NCBI RefSeq assembly: GCF_003201355.1
Contig: NZ_QICL01000002.1
Location: 62,001-126,000, forward strand
Length of the DNA stretch: 64,000 nucleotides
Source of the DNA: Indolivaga alginatilytica
GTDB taxonomy: Bacteria > Bacteroidota > Bacteroidia > Bacteroidales > Dysgonomonadaceae
Direction of reading: 5' to 3'
In this document: positions 31,807 through 41,522 of the stretch, piece after piece
Position numbering within the stretch: the stretch's first letter is position 1
How the letters are laid out: each line of letters opens with the position of its first letter
Notes under the pieces: generated by a model
The model's input: only the letters and a program-made list of their open reading frames with translations
What the model was told of the DNA's origin: nothing
Databases searched by the model: none
Position numbers and translations under genes: made by a program

Positions 31807-33817
31807 TATTATGCGTCTTTAGCAAATCCTCCAACTGAATAATCTCATCCCTGTATTGAGCAGCTTCGAGGAAGTCCAGCTTTTTAGCAGCCTCTGTCAT
31901 ATGCTTTTTTGTTTTGGCAATAGCCGTTTTCAGGTCTGCTTCCGATATATAACCGGCTCTCGCTTCTGCTGCGATATTCATATGAGTAGGTTCGATATAT
32001 GGTTTGGGTTCATTGTCTGTTCCTTTACCTCCCAATGCAGAACCTCTGGCTTTCTTTATCTGCTGAGGAGTGATCCCATGCTCTTCATTATAGGCAAGCT
32101 GAATCTCCCGACGACGATTTGTTTCATCTATAGTCAATTGCATGCTGTTGGTTATTTTGTCGGCATAGAAAATAACTCTTCCATTCACATTACGGGCTGC
32201 ACGTCCCACGGTCTGGGTCAATGATCGGTGAGATCGCAGAAAGCCCTCTTTATCAGCATCCAATATGGCTACAAGCGATACCTCGGGCAGGTCGAGCCCT
32301 TCACGAAGCAGATTCACTCCAACTAATACATCGAATATACCACTACGCAGATCATCCATAATCTGAACACGATCCAAGGTATCAACATCTGAGTGTATAT
32401 AGTTACATTTTACACCGTTATTAGCCAGATAAGTGGTTAACTCTTCAGCCATACGTTTGGTCAGTGTTGTCACTAATGTCCGTTCATCCTTATCCACCCG
32501 CATTTGGATTTCTTCCATTAAATCATCAATCTGATTGAGGCTCGGGCGAATGTCGATAGGAGGGTCTAATAATCCGGTGGGACGTATCAATTGCTCCACA
32601 ACTACACCTTCCGATTGAATCAGTTCATAGTCGGCAGGAGTAGCACTTACATATATAATCTGCTTTACGAGCGATTCGAACTCTTCAAATTTCAGAGGTC
32701 TGTTGTCAATAGCAGCAGGCAGGCGGAATCCATATTCCACCAAGTTCTCTTTTCGGGAATGGTCGCCTCCGTACATGGCGCGTATCTGCGGAAGTGTTAC
32801 GTGACTTTCGTCTATTACTACCAGATAATCATCGGGGAAGAAGTCCAAAAGGCAGAAAGGACGAGTACCGGGAGGGCGATTGTCAAAATAGCGCGAATAA
32901 TTTTCTATACCCGAACAATGCCCTATTTCACGAATCATCTCCAAATCGTAGGTGACCCTTTCGTAAAGACGTTTAGCCTCTAATGGTTTTCCTATGGACT
33001 GGAAAAAATCAACCTGTTTTCCAAGGTCTATTGATATTTCGTCTATCGCCCTGTGTATCCTCTCCTTGGTGGTAACGAATAGATTGGCAGGATAGATGCG
33101 GTATTCTTCAAATCGTTCTATCCTTGCTCCAGTCAGGGGATCGATGCTTTCAATACTTTCTATTTCGTCATCCCAAAACATGACACGGATAATTATTTCA
33201 GCGTATGCCAGAAATATATCTACTGTGTCGCCTTTCACACGGAAATTGCCATGTGAGAATTCTACCTCATTTCGGGAATATAAACAATCGACTAAGTCCC
33301 GCAGAAATTTATCCCTTACCAGTTTTTTTCCTTTTTCTATAAGAATTGTATTATTGGCAAAATCCTCGGGATTTCCCATACCATACAAACAAGAGACAGA
33401 CGATATTACAATAACATCTTTCCGACCCGATAACAAGGCAGATGTGGTTGCTAATCGAAGTTTCTCTATTTCATCATTGATAGATAGATCTTTCTCTATA
33501 TATGTATTAGTGGAAGGAATATATGCTTCGGGTTGATAGTAATCGTAATACGAAACGAAATATTCAACGGAATTCTCAGGAAAAAAACCTTTGAATTCAC
33601 TATACAACTGAGCTGCCAGAGTTTTGTTGTGGCTAAGTATTAATGTCGGTTTCTGAACCTGTTGTATAACATTGGCTATCGTAAATGTTTTTCCCGATCC
33701 TGTAACTCCTAAGAGAGTTTGATGAGGAATTTCACCATTGATACCCTCTACTAAAGCCTGTATGGCCGTAGGTTGGTCTCCGGTGGGTTTATATGCTGAG
33801 GTAATCTTAAAATCCAT
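31799..33817 (-). CDS. uvrB: Excinuclease ABC subunit B
   Basis: Damage-verifying helicase-like subunit of nucleotide excision repair. Visible in order: Walker A GVTGSGKTFTIANV, the beta-hairpin region YYDYYQPEAYIPSTNTYIEK, DESHVTLPQI (helicase motif II region), the RPTGLLDPPIDIRP segment, motif VI QTVGRAARN, and the C-terminal UVR domain (AAKKLDFLEAAQYRDEI) that binds UvrC. The start at 33817 (MDFKITSAYKPTGDQP) gives 672 residues, the family norm; the frame stays open 24 codons further upstream, but that stretch overlaps the predicted promoter. Confidence 0.97.
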   Translation of the reverse strand: MDFKITSAYKPTGDQPTAIQALVEGINGEIPHQTLLGVTGSGKTFTIANVIQQVQKPTLILSHNKTLAAQLYSEFKGFFPENSVEYFVSYYDYYQPEAYIPSTNTYIEKDLSINDEIEKLRLATTSALLSGRKDVIVISSVSCLYGMGNPEDFANNTILIEKGKKLVRDKFLRDLVDCLYSRNEVEFSHGNFRVKGDTVDIFLAYAEIIIRVMFWDDEIESIESIDPLTGARIERFEEYRIYPANLFVTTKERIHRAIDEISIDLGKQVDFFQSIGKPLEAKRLYERVTYDLEMIREIGHCSGIENYSRYFDNRPPGTRPFCLLDFFPDDYLVVIDESHVTLPQIRAMYGGDHSRKENLVEYGFRLPAAIDNRPLKFEEFESLVKQIIYVSATPADYELIQSEGVVVEQLIRPTGLLDPPIDIRPSLNQIDDLMEEIQMRVDKDERTLVTTLTKRMAEELTTYLANNGVKCNYIHSDVDTLDRVQIMDDLRSGIFDVLVGVNLLREGLDLPEVSLVAILDADKEGFLRSHRSLTQTVGRAARNVNGRVIFYADKITNSMQLTIDETNRRREIQLAYNEEHGITPQQIKKARGSALGGKGTDNEPKPYIEPTHMNIAAEARAGYISEADLKTAIAKTKKHMTEAAKKLDFLEAAQYRDEIIQLEDLLKTHNKK

Positions 33818-33839
33818 AATAGATATAAATGATATACTG

Positions 33840-33847
33840 CAAAGATA
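33840..33847 (-). promoter_or_regulatory. Candidate -7 element for uvrB
   Basis: TATCTTTG on the minus strand; transcription start about 16 nt before the ATG at 33817. Supports the shorter start. Confidence 0.5.
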
Positions 33848-34060
33848 GCTATAAATAAAAATTATAGAGAGAAATGTATCAAAAGACACGAGTCGTTAGA
33901 AAAAATATTTTTCACTCCTGTTTTTAACATATTCTGTTGAGCTGGCAATCTCTGTTTCATAGAATGATTTGTGAGAATAAACTCTAAAGTAAAGAGAAAG
34001 AGGATCTATATACGTATTTTGTAGAAAGAATATAATAAATTATAATTCGGTTTAGGGACT

Positions 34061-34091
34061 TTTGTCATTTGATAAATTTGTATTAGTTTTG
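34061..34091 (+). promoter_or_regulatory. Bacteroidetes-type promoter for secreted-protein operon
   Basis: TTTG (34061-34064), 19-nt spacer, TAGTTTTG (34084-34091). The leader would be about 375 nt, unusually long for this genome. Confidence 0.6.
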
Positions 34092-34471
34092 TGCCTCGGG
34101 AGTTTTGTGCTCTGGAACACTTAAATGACAACATTTTATTTATTATATAACAATTGTGTGGACTTTTATTTAACAATTAAGGTCTGTTTTTGCGTACTTA
34201 ATAAGCTTGACAGCAATAAACATGCGTATCTGTGGTTTGAAGATTGTGGGAATCTCTAAGATAGTGTGAAAACTGTAAAGATGCTATTGCTGCATCTTTC
34301 TGGGATAATTTCCTTTTTACAGACTTCAAAAAAATATCAATAATAAATAAACATAAAGTATCTAGTATAAATAATACCTGCAACAATGTATTAGAGGTAT
34401 CTGTGTGCGTTAAAAAAGCATTAACAAACTCATTGGAAAACTTTAAATAAAAAGTTTTATTTAATAAATGT

Positions 34472-35164
34472 ATGAAAATCAGAATGAAAGTTAAATTATT
34501 CTTTTCCATTGTACTCATCTTATCTACGATGACAGCATATAGTCAGGTAGGTATAGGTAAAACTACTTCATCTGCCACTTTGGATGTAGCGGCGGTTACC
34601 GACGGTTCCATAGCAGATGGTTTTATCGGGCCCCGATTGACAGGGAATCAACTGACAGCTAAGAATGCTCAATATGGGGCAGATCAAAATGCAACTCTCG
34701 TATATGTTACAGAGGTGGCGAGTGCCACTACGGGCAAAACTAAAAATGTAAAAACCATCGGGTATTATTTTTATGATGCCACAGCCGAAAGTGGGACGGG
34801 TTTATGGGTCGCATTTGCCGACAGTAGTAAAGAACAGTTTTACATTCCAACGATTCTTTTACCTACCGATATGTATTCATTGCCCGATGCGAATTATACT
34901 GCTCCTTCAACCAATAGGTTCACAGTTAACTTATATAATATTTATAAGGATCAATTGGGTACCCCTAAAGCTTCAAGTAACCCCATATCTTCTCTGAGAA
35001 CGGGAACGGTGGCGAGCGACTACCATTACTTTGTACTTTATTACGACACCTCTGTATTTACTTCAGTTTCAGTAACAGCAGCCGGAATATTGACATACTA
35101 TCTGGTAAGCGGGTATACTCCAACGGAAAAAACATTTATGAATATAGTATTCAGAGAAAAATAA
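34472..35164 (+). CDS. Secreted protein of unknown function, first of a tandem pair
   Basis: A 230-residue exported protein with signal peptide ending TAYSQ. The mature N-terminus VGIGKTTSSATLDVAA, followed by GFIGPRLTGNQLTAKNAQYG, is a style seen in many large Bacteroidetes surface proteins. The C-terminal half (about 120-230) is predicted mostly beta and ends EKTFMNIVFREK. The next gene is a clear paralogue with the same block order. It heads a tight four-gene operon of exported proteins. No lipobox, type IX sorting domain or enzyme motif is visible. Function unknown; a subunit of a surface structure is a guess from context. MKVKLF, five residues in, is an alternative start. Confidence 0.8.
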   Translation: MKIRMKVKLFFSIVLILSTMTAYSQVGIGKTTSSATLDVAAVTDGSIADGFIGPRLTGNQLTAKNAQYGADQNATLVYVTEVASATTGKTKNVKTIGYYFYDATAESGTGLWVAFADSSKEQFYIPTILLPTDMYSLPDANYTAPSTNRFTVNLYNIYKDQLGTPKASSNPISSLRTGTVASDYHYFVLYYDTSVFTSVSVTAAGILTYYLVSGYTPTEKTFMNIVFREK

Positions 35165-35191
35165 AAACAACTAACTAAAACTCATCTAATA

Positions 35192-35893
35192 ATGAAAAGG
35201 TTAAAAATATATTTGTCATTAATCTCATTCTTTTGTGTGAACAGTTTTATGTTTGCGCAGGTGGGAGTAAATACAGAGACGCCTGCGGCTACTCTCGAAG
35301 TAGTAGCGGGAAGTACAGGTGCTACTACTGCCGAAGGATTTATTGCGCCCCGATTGACCGGGGATCAACTGGCAGGCAAGAATGCACAATATGCAGCAGC
35401 ACAAAATGGGGCTATCGTATATGTTACAGATGTCCCTGCAGCCCCTGCCGGTAAAACTATAGGTATAACAGCATCCGGATATTATTATTATGATGCTACG
35501 GCAAATAACGGTGCAGGAGCAAATTCTGGTTTGTGGATTCCCCTTTCGGGAATTAAAAAGCCCCAATTTTATATGCCCTCGGTAGTTTTGCCGGTTAAGG
35601 GTGATGCTTTACCCAATACTACAAACTACACGTATTCGAATGGTGTCTTTACAGTTAATCTGTTCAATATTTATAAAACGCAGTACGGGACTCCTCAGGC
35701 TAAGAGCCTTTCGTCCGCCACTTTGTCTGTGGGGGCTGCAGCTACAGCATTTGATTATTTTATTCTTTACTATGATCCCTCGGTATATACTTCTGTCACT
35801 GTATCTACGGCAGGCGTATTAAGTTATAGCATCGTTGCAGATTATAGCGTATCTGAGAAAACATTTATGAATATAATGTTTAAAGAAAAATGA
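35192..35893 (+). CDS. Secreted protein of unknown function, second of a tandem pair
   Basis: A 233-residue paralogue of the preceding gene, 27 bases downstream. Signal peptide ends FMFAQ; the mature protein starts VGVNTETPAATLEVVA and keeps GFIAPRLTGDQLAGKNAQYA, the GYYYYDATA block, an FYMPSVVLP block, FTVNLFNIYK and the C-terminal EKTFMNIMFKEK. Similarity to its partner runs the whole length, so this is a tandem gene duplication that has been kept. The stop overlaps the start of the next gene (ATGA). The two copies could form a heteromer or be alternative subunits; no function is known. Confidence 0.82.
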   Translation: MKRLKIYLSLISFFCVNSFMFAQVGVNTETPAATLEVVAGSTGATTAEGFIAPRLTGDQLAGKNAQYAAAQNGAIVYVTDVPAAPAGKTIGITASGYYYYDATANNGAGANSGLWIPLSGIKKPQFYMPSVVLPVKGDALPNTTNYTYSNGVFTVNLFNIYKTQYGTPQAKSLSSATLSVGAAATAFDYFILYYDPSVYTSVTVSTAGVLSYSIVADYSVSEKTFMNIMFKEK

Positions 35894-36399
35894 AAAAATT
35901 ATTGATAATTATTATAGTTTGTCTAGCGACTTCGGTTGTGTATTCACAAGACCCTTATCGTTTAGACAAAGTGGTATTGAGCGTCCGCGATTATGACTCT
36001 AAGGCTTTGGTTTTTGAGAAGAGTCTGAACGACTCTGTACAGATTATTTCTTCTGAATGGAATTTTCCACTTATACCGGTTTTTAAATCAGTGACTTTAG
36101 AGGGTGATAGAATTAGCTCAGGAGAGCTTTTAGATAATGGCAATAGATATAATCTGGATCGTGAGTCTAATGTCTTGACGCTATTGGAGGCTTTACCCGA
36201 AAAGGAGGAAATCGCAGGGTCTTCTCAAGAAGAAAAGAAAGTTACAGAGACAATCAGTGGATCTCATATTCCGGAATATACTATCCGACAATCGGGGAAC
36301 CAGTTAACAATAACTTTCGATCAGATTATTTACGGCTCTTCCAACTATCCGGGACAAACACTGAAAGGAAAGTGCGAAATGATTTATGTAAAACCTTAA
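35890..36399 (+). CDS. Secreted protein of unknown function (169 aa)
   Basis: It starts in the stop codon of the previous gene (ATGA overlap), so translation is coupled. Signal peptide of about 20 residues ending VVYSQ, then a mature region of 149 residues without cysteines or known motifs: mostly beta-prone with an acidic, disordered-looking linker (PEKEEIAGSSQEEKK, about residues 98-112) before a second beta segment ending CEMIYVKP. No recognisable family. Its position between the paralogous pair and the 1027-residue protein suggests a periplasmic or surface assembly partner, which is inference only. Confidence 0.75.
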   Translation: MKKLLIIIIVCLATSVVYSQDPYRLDKVVLSVRDYDSKALVFEKSLNDSVQIISSEWNFPLIPVFKSVTLEGDRISSGELLDNGNRYNLDRESNVLTLLEALPEKEEIAGSSQEEKKVTETISGSHIPEYTIRQSGNQLTITFDQIIYGSSNYPGQTLKGKCEMIYVKP

Positions 36400-36415
36400 A
36401 AACAGAAAATCAGCA

Positions 36416-39400
36416 ATGAAAAAGTTACTTTATCTATTTTTGAGTTTTACACTCTTCATTTCCAATATATATGCACAGGACTGTAATGATGTTACAGCCT
36501 CTGCCACTGTGATTCCTTCTACTTGCCAGAGTAACGGAACCATCACAATTACCTTCGCCGGTGCATCGGCGGATAAGCTTGTGAATAAACAATACTCATT
36601 GAAGTCGACAACAGGAAGCCTCTCTGTAGGGCCTGTCAGCACCAATGTATTTACTAACCTGCCTCCGGGCACTTACAACCTCGAAGCTGCCGGTTTCTGT
36701 AATACTTTAACCGGTCCAAGCATCGTGCGTACCGTCAATAATGTAGTAGTCACAGGTTCTTATCAGGAGCCCCGGCTATCATTTGTAGCTCCTGCTGCTA
36801 CCAGTACAGCGGCTATACCCACCTCGCGTAATTCGTATCAGAATTGTACTACCGGACTTGTGGTGGTACTTCTCGAAAATGGTAACCAAACCAGTATGCC
36901 GACTTTTACCATTACATCTGCGCCTGCCGGAGTAACGGTGCCGCAAGTGGTGAGTGCTGTCAAGGCCACCAGTGGCTCGGCTGCTGCCGGATGGCGTTAC
37001 ACGCTTGGCGATACATGGCCTGCCGGTACATATACCGTGTCTGTCAATGACGGTTGTTACACTAGCGTGACATCATTTATAATCAAGGAACTAACAGCTG
37101 TTCCTACGGGAACTGCTTCGTACACGTATTTTGCTCCATATAATCCCGGTGTGCCTGACTGTTCTAAAGTGTATTATCGCCCATACTATTATTATAATTC
37201 TATCGATTATCCGGATTTTTATAGGTACTATTCTGATGGCTTGTATGAATATGGCATAGCACCCTTAAATGGGACGCCTAAAGATTGGTTTCGAATCAGG
37301 TACTTCTCGGGTAATAGTAGTACATATCAAGATCTGATTGATTTAGGTCCGGGCAAATATTCGGATTATTATTCCTCAGGCTCGCCTACTAATTTAACTC
37401 TTTATACAAGGGTGAAAGATTGCCCTTCTGCTATAACTTCAATAGGTCTTTATCTGAAGATACCGGCATTCAGTGTGAGTGCTTCTGATAACAATTGTGC
37501 GGGTATCAGGACATACACTGTAAATAAATACACTGATTATGACGGAGTCCTCTGTTATCCCCTTACTGTTACAATTACCGACCGGTCGACCGGAGAGGTA
37601 GTATATAACAATACTAATTATATGTCTACGGATCCGGCTATTACTTGGGTCTGTAATACCGGTGAGAGTTTCTACCGGAATATAACAGATGCTAACGGTT
37701 ATAAATTGCAGACCAATTACTCGTTAACAGGTATAGCTGCCACAGATACTCCCACGCCGAGTCTGAGTACATTCAATAATTATAGTTCCGATAGGTATTG
37801 TGATTATTACGACAGGCCGTATAGCTCCAGTTACCCTTGCGACAATGGTTATCCTAATCCTGTCTATGTAACAGTGACAGATGATACCGGAGCTGTGATT
37901 CAAAGGGATACACTGATGAGTACAGTCGTAAAATATGCCCGCAACTTACAGTATGACAAACAATACACTCTCACCTTTGTTTATCCCAATAGCAATAACC
38001 TTACCAAGACTCTTGTATCGAAAACGTCTTCGTATATTCCTACGGCATTTACGCTGACGAAGTACTCAACCAGTGTCTGTGCAGATAACAGGGGTTACTT
38101 AAGAGTGTCAGCCACCTCTCCCTTAGGCACGGGCTATATGAGAAAAGGTGATACAGTAATAATTACCGGACCTGACGGGTATGTGTCACAAAGTTATACT
38201 AAAACTTCAGACGGAAGTTCTACTGATTATTATTATAGTTTTCCCGAGACATATCTGCCTCCCGGGGACTATACAGCTACAATCGTGTCTTGTGGCAAGC
38301 CCTATACTGTAACAACTGCTATACAGGGAGGCTATACAGGAGACAAACTGGGTTATAATCTGGAGAGGGATTGTATAAGTACAAAGCTTTTTCCTTCTGG
38401 AAGTATTTCTCTCAATGGAAATCCTGTCAGCACTGTTTATTTTCGTATGACTCAAGTACCCTCCGGAAGTGGTGCCAATTCTATGGTGATACCCAGTACA
38501 AGCAAGGAGTCTTTTTCACTTACCATCGCCGGAACCTATATATTGGGGATGATGACATCAAACAGCCTCACCGGATGTGCTATAAAGTCAGATACAATAG
38601 TATATAATCCTCAACCTCTGGCTTTAGACAAAGACAAAACAAGTGCATACTCTTGTCCTTCAGGTGAAACAGGGTATCTAACCCTACAGGCCACCAATGG
38701 AGTTGCACCGTATACTTATACCATTTATGATGAGACAAATACAATACGACTGACTGATCCTATGACTTCGGAACATGAAATCGATCTCGGGAATTTTGGT
38801 GTTGCCAACGAGACCTATACAGTACGTATTTCAGATGCTTGCGGTAACTCTTTTCCCCAGCAAGTTACACTCGTATCGTTAGACAGAACGGCCTTAGCTT
38901 ACGGGCAAACTCCGGTATGTTATGGCAGCCCTATTAGTCTTAATGGGTTTACAGTTACTAATGCGACATATAACTGGACAGGTCCGAATGGATTTACCTC
39001 AACCGAGAAAAATCCTGTAATACCTAATGCGTCATCTAAAGAAGAAGGTTTGTATATAGTAGAAATTACCAGTACGACATGTGGAGTAACGGTAAAAGAC
39101 ACTATTGATATCTCGGTATATGACCCTGTAAGCGTTGCCGATCTGCATGGAAAAATGCAGGAAGCAACATTCTGTGCTTATCAGGCAATTATGCTGGGAC
39201 AAGCTGCTACCGGAGGAAGTGGAAATTTTACATACCAATGGGCATATAATAGCAGTAATCTGGGTACAGGAGTTTGGTATGATATAGCAGGAGAGACAAA
39301 TCCGATATTTAAATCCGCCTCTACAACTTATATGTTTACAAGTACACAAGCGAATCCTACGCGCAGGTATATGCGTCTTACGATAACAGATGCTACTTGT

Positions 39401-39499
39401 GGTCCATATGTATTGTATTATCACACCAATGCCAGAGGATGTATGTTTCTAGCTAATCCTGATCTAAGAAGCCCGGGTACGGAAACAACAGGGAATTAA
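36416..39499 (+). CDS. Large secreted multidomain beta protein (SprB-like repeat and Ig/PKD-like domains)
   Basis: A 1027-residue exported protein, 16 bases after the previous gene. Signal peptide ends NIYAQ. The first domain (about 22-110: TASATVIPSTCQSNGTITIT, then TNLPPGTYNLEA) resembles SprB-type repeats of Bacteroidetes surface proteins. A long middle region is very rich in Tyr, Thr and Ser. An Ig/PKD-like domain at about 820-905 reads YNWTGPNGFTSTEKNPVIPN. The last domain (about 910-1027) ends with YYHTNARGCMFLANPDLRS and a short polar tail. No standard type IX C-terminal domain or lipobox is seen, so the mode of surface attachment is unclear. It is the likely structural component of the operon. 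Confidence 0.85.
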   Translation: MKKLLYLFLSFTLFISNIYAQDCNDVTASATVIPSTCQSNGTITITFAGASADKLVNKQYSLKSTTGSLSVGPVSTNVFTNLPPGTYNLEAAGFCNTLTGPSIVRTVNNVVVTGSYQEPRLSFVAPAATSTAAIPTSRNSYQNCTTGLVVVLLENGNQTSMPTFTITSAPAGVTVPQVVSAVKATSGSAAAGWRYTLGDTWPAGTYTVSVNDGCYTSVTSFIIKELTAVPTGTASYTYFAPYNPGVPDCSKVYYRPYYYYNSIDYPDFYRYYSDGLYEYGIAPLNGTPKDWFRIRYFSGNSSTYQDLIDLGPGKYSDYYSSGSPTNLTLYTRVKDCPSAITSIGLYLKIPAFSVSASDNNCAGIRTYTVNKYTDYDGVLCYPLTVTITDRSTGEVVYNNTNYMSTDPAITWVCNTGESFYRNITDANGYKLQTNYSLTGIAATDTPTPSLSTFNNYSSDRYCDYYDRPYSSSYPCDNGYPNPVYVTVTDDTGAVIQRDTLMSTVVKYARNLQYDKQYTLTFVYPNSNNLTKTLVSKTSSYIPTAFTLTKYSTSVCADNRGYLRVSATSPLGTGYMRKGDTVIITGPDGYVSQSYTKTSDGSSTDYYYSFPETYLPPGDYTATIVSCGKPYTVTTAIQGGYTGDKLGYNLERDCISTKLFPSGSISLNGNPVSTVYFRMTQVPSGSGANSMVIPSTSKESFSLTIAGTYILGMMTSNSLTGCAIKSDTIVYNPQPLALDKDKTSAYSCPSGETGYLTLQATNGVAPYTYTIYDETNTIRLTDPMTSEHEIDLGNFGVANETYTVRISDACGNSFPQQVTLVSLDRTALAYGQTPVCYGSPISLNGFTVTNATYNWTGPNGFTSTEKNPVIPNASSKEEGLYIVEITSTTCGVTVKDTIDISVYDPVSVADLHGKMQEATFCAYQAIMLGQAATGGSGNFTYQWAYNSSNLGTGVWYDIAGETNPIFKSASTTYMFTSTQANPTRRYMRLTITDATCGPYVLYYHTNARGCMFLANPDLRSPGTETTGN

Positions 39500-39550
39500 A
39501 GGATAGATAATCTAAAGATGGTTAGTCAAATAACCATAAAACAAAATATA

Positions 39551-39586
39551 AAAACGGTTTCAATTGATTAATTGAAACCGTTTTTT
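39551..39586 (+). terminator. Intrinsic terminator of secreted-protein operon
   Basis: Perfect 15-bp stem AAAACGGTTTCAATT / AATTGAAACCGTTTT with loop GATT and a T-run. Confidence 0.92.
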
Positions 39587-39699
39587 GCATTTATGTGAAT
39601 GATATAATCAGTGTAATGATGCTCCTTCGTTTAGAATCATGGCAAAGAGCTGCCAACTGATTAATGAAAAGCTATTTCATATTAGCTTAGCTGTCTGAA

Positions 39700-39735
39700 A
39701 TAAAAAGTGGGGAGATTTTATATCTCCCCACTTTT
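39700..39735 (-). terminator. Intrinsic terminator after phosphate transporter
   Basis: Stem AAAAGTGGGGAGAT / ATCTCCCCACTTTT, T-rich on the minus strand, 44 bases past the pit stop. Confidence 0.88.
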
Positions 39736-39779
39736 GGTATATCTTGAAATTTATTTCTCGAAAAATAAGACTTCCTATT

Positions 39780-40811
39780 TTAGAAAACAAGAGTCAATAT
39801 CCAATATACGAATCCTGCCATAAGAGCGCTCACAGGAATAGTTATAATCCATGCAACCAATAAATCTTTGGTTACACCCCATCTAACTGCCGATAGTCGC
39901 TTAACTGCCCCTACACCCATAATACTACCGGTGATAACGTGAGTAGTACTTACCGGAATGTGAAGCATTTCAGAAATGAATAGAGTGATAGACCCCGCTG
40001 TTTGTGCACAAAAGCCTTCAACAGGAGTAATCTTGGTGATACGGTTACCCATAGTCTTCATGATTTTCCATCCTCCCGACATAGTACCTATTGCAATAGC
40101 CGAGAAACAGACTAGCGGAATCCAGTCATGCATTTCGCTCATGTCCGACATTGCCATCCAGTGAGGAAGATCGGGTATACCCTGATTGGCTATTAGTGCC
40201 GCAGCTATAATACCCATTACTTTTTGAGAATCATTCAGTCCGTGCCCAATACTGAGTAAAGCTGATGATATAAGCTGTAAGCCTTTAAACCATCTGTCGG
40301 CTTTGCCCGGTTTTACCTTTTTCATGGCATGGAGGGTAATTATCGTAATAATATTACCACCAATCATACCAATTAATGGAGCAACCACAATGAATAATGC
40401 AATTATACCAACTGTATCTAAATGAACAGCTTTAAGCCCACCTCCTGCAATAGCAGCTCCTGCAAATCCTCCGATAAGAGTATGCGAAGACGACGAAGGG
40501 ATACCAAGCCACCAAGTGATAAGATTCCAAGTGATTGCTGCAACTAATCCTGCAATGATAACATGTGAAGGCGATGCGATACTGGACAAGTCTACTGTTT
40601 TTGCAACAGTGTTTGCTATACCGAATCCTCCAATGATGTGTTTTGCTATGAAATAGGCAACGAAGTTAAAAAATGCCGCCCAGATAACAGCTTGAGTAGG
40701 TGTAAGGACTTTGGTCGACACTACAGTTGCGATAGAATTCGCAGCATCGTGAAAACCGTTTATGTAGTCAAAAATAATAGCAAGAACAATAATAATAATT
40801 AATAGCGTCAT
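39780..40811 (-). CDS. Inorganic phosphate transporter, PiT family
   Basis: Inner-membrane low-affinity phosphate importer, usually driven by protons or sodium. The two inverted family signatures are present: NGFHDAANSIATVVSTKVL near residues 19-37 and PVSTTHVITGSIMGVGAVKR near 280-300, with SSSHTLIGGFAGAAIAGGG between. About ten membrane helices fill 343 residues, shorter than the 500-residue E. coli PitA but typical for the compact form. It follows a DUF47 gene by 14 bases; DUF47-Pit operons are a known pairing in which the DUF47 protein influences transport. Confidence 0.95.
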   Translation of the reverse strand: MTLLIIIIVLAIIFDYINGFHDAANSIATVVSTKVLTPTQAVIWAAFFNFVAYFIAKHIIGGFGIANTVAKTVDLSSIASPSHVIIAGLVAAITWNLITWWLGIPSSSSHTLIGGFAGAAIAGGGLKAVHLDTVGIIALFIVVAPLIGMIGGNIITIITLHAMKKVKPGKADRWFKGLQLISSALLSIGHGLNDSQKVMGIIAAALIANQGIPDLPHWMAMSDMSEMHDWIPLVCFSAIAIGTMSGGWKIMKTMGNRITKITPVEGFCAQTAGSITLFISEMLHIPVSTTHVITGSIMGVGAVKRLSAVRWGVTKDLLVAWIITIPVSALMAGFVYWILTLVF

Positions 40812-40825
40812 TGATTTGCTTTATT

Positions 40826-41473
40826 TTATGAGTATTTGACGATGATAGTCTTTATTATTTTACCAACAGCCTCTTGAGTGTCGGTTGCTTTTTCAAGCTC
40901 ATGTAGGATATCCTTCAACTTTATTACTTCAATAGCATCTTTTTCATTTTCGAAAAGATCGATGAGGAAATGCTCATATACATCATCCGCCTTAGATTCT
41001 ATTTCATGTAATTTGTTACAATACTCTCTAACCTTTGTAGGGTTTTTCTTCAAAACATCAAGCTCGTCAATAGCTTTAGTCAAGTATTCAGCCGATTCGC
41101 GAACCAATAGAGCCAACAATTTAGCACTCTCGGGCATTACTTTCGGACTGTACAGCATGATTCTTTTAGCACAACTATTGATGTGATCAATAACGTCATC
41201 CAGCCTGCTCGACAGTGTATTGATGTCTTCTCTGTCGAATGGAGTAATAAACGTGTTGTTTAACTCTTCAAAAATCTTCGCTTGGAGTTTATCTCCGCGA
41301 CGTTCCTGATCTTTTACTTTTTTGTATAACTCAACTGCTTCTGCATGGTTTTTTGCTTGTACACATCCAATGATCAGATCAGAAGCCGTTAGGATAACAT
41401 CAGCCATTTGACTGAGTAGTGGAAAGAATTTGTTTTCTTTTGGAACAAATCTGTCGAATAAGTTATTCTTCAT
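40826..41473 (-). CDS. DUF47 family (PhoU-like) partner of phosphate transporter
   Basis: A 215-residue cytoplasmic all-helical protein of the DUF47/PhoU-like family. It begins FDRFVPKENKFFPLLSQMAD, has the acidic metal-cluster-type segments ERRGDKLQAKIFEELNNTFI and TPFDREDINTLSSRLDDVID, and ends with KLKDILHELEKATDTQEAVG. It is immediately upstream of a PiT transporter in the same operon, the classical arrangement for this family, and probably tunes phosphate import. The expected length and all conserved blocks are present. Confidence 0.95.
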   Translation of the reverse strand: MKNNLFDRFVPKENKFFPLLSQMADVILTASDLIIGCVQAKNHAEAVELYKKVKDQERRGDKLQAKIFEELNNTFITPFDREDINTLSSRLDDVIDHINSCAKRIMLYSPKVMPESAKLLALLVRESAEYLTKAIDELDVLKKNPTKVREYCNKLHEIESKADDVYEHFLIDLFENEKDAIEVIKLKDILHELEKATDTQEAVGKIIKTIIVKYS

Positions 41474-41522
41474 ATGTTTATTTAACCTGTAAGTCTAGAT
41501 ACTCGGTTTTAATATTTTGGTG

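Larger units (their letters stand above)
33818..34471. other. Divergent non-coding spacer, 654 bases
   Basis: Holds the uvrB -7 element at the left, a complete plus-strand promoter at 34061-34091, and then some 380 bases of A/T-rich sequence that would form a long leader for the secreted-protein operon. A 106-codon minus-strand ORF across the end overlaps the real gene start and is not called. Confidence 0.6.

Noticed and set aside
34198-34518. A 106-codon minus-strand ORF before the secreted-protein operon
   Set aside because: Its 5' part is the complement of the signal peptide of the gene at 34472, and the rest is low-complexity A/T-rich sequence.
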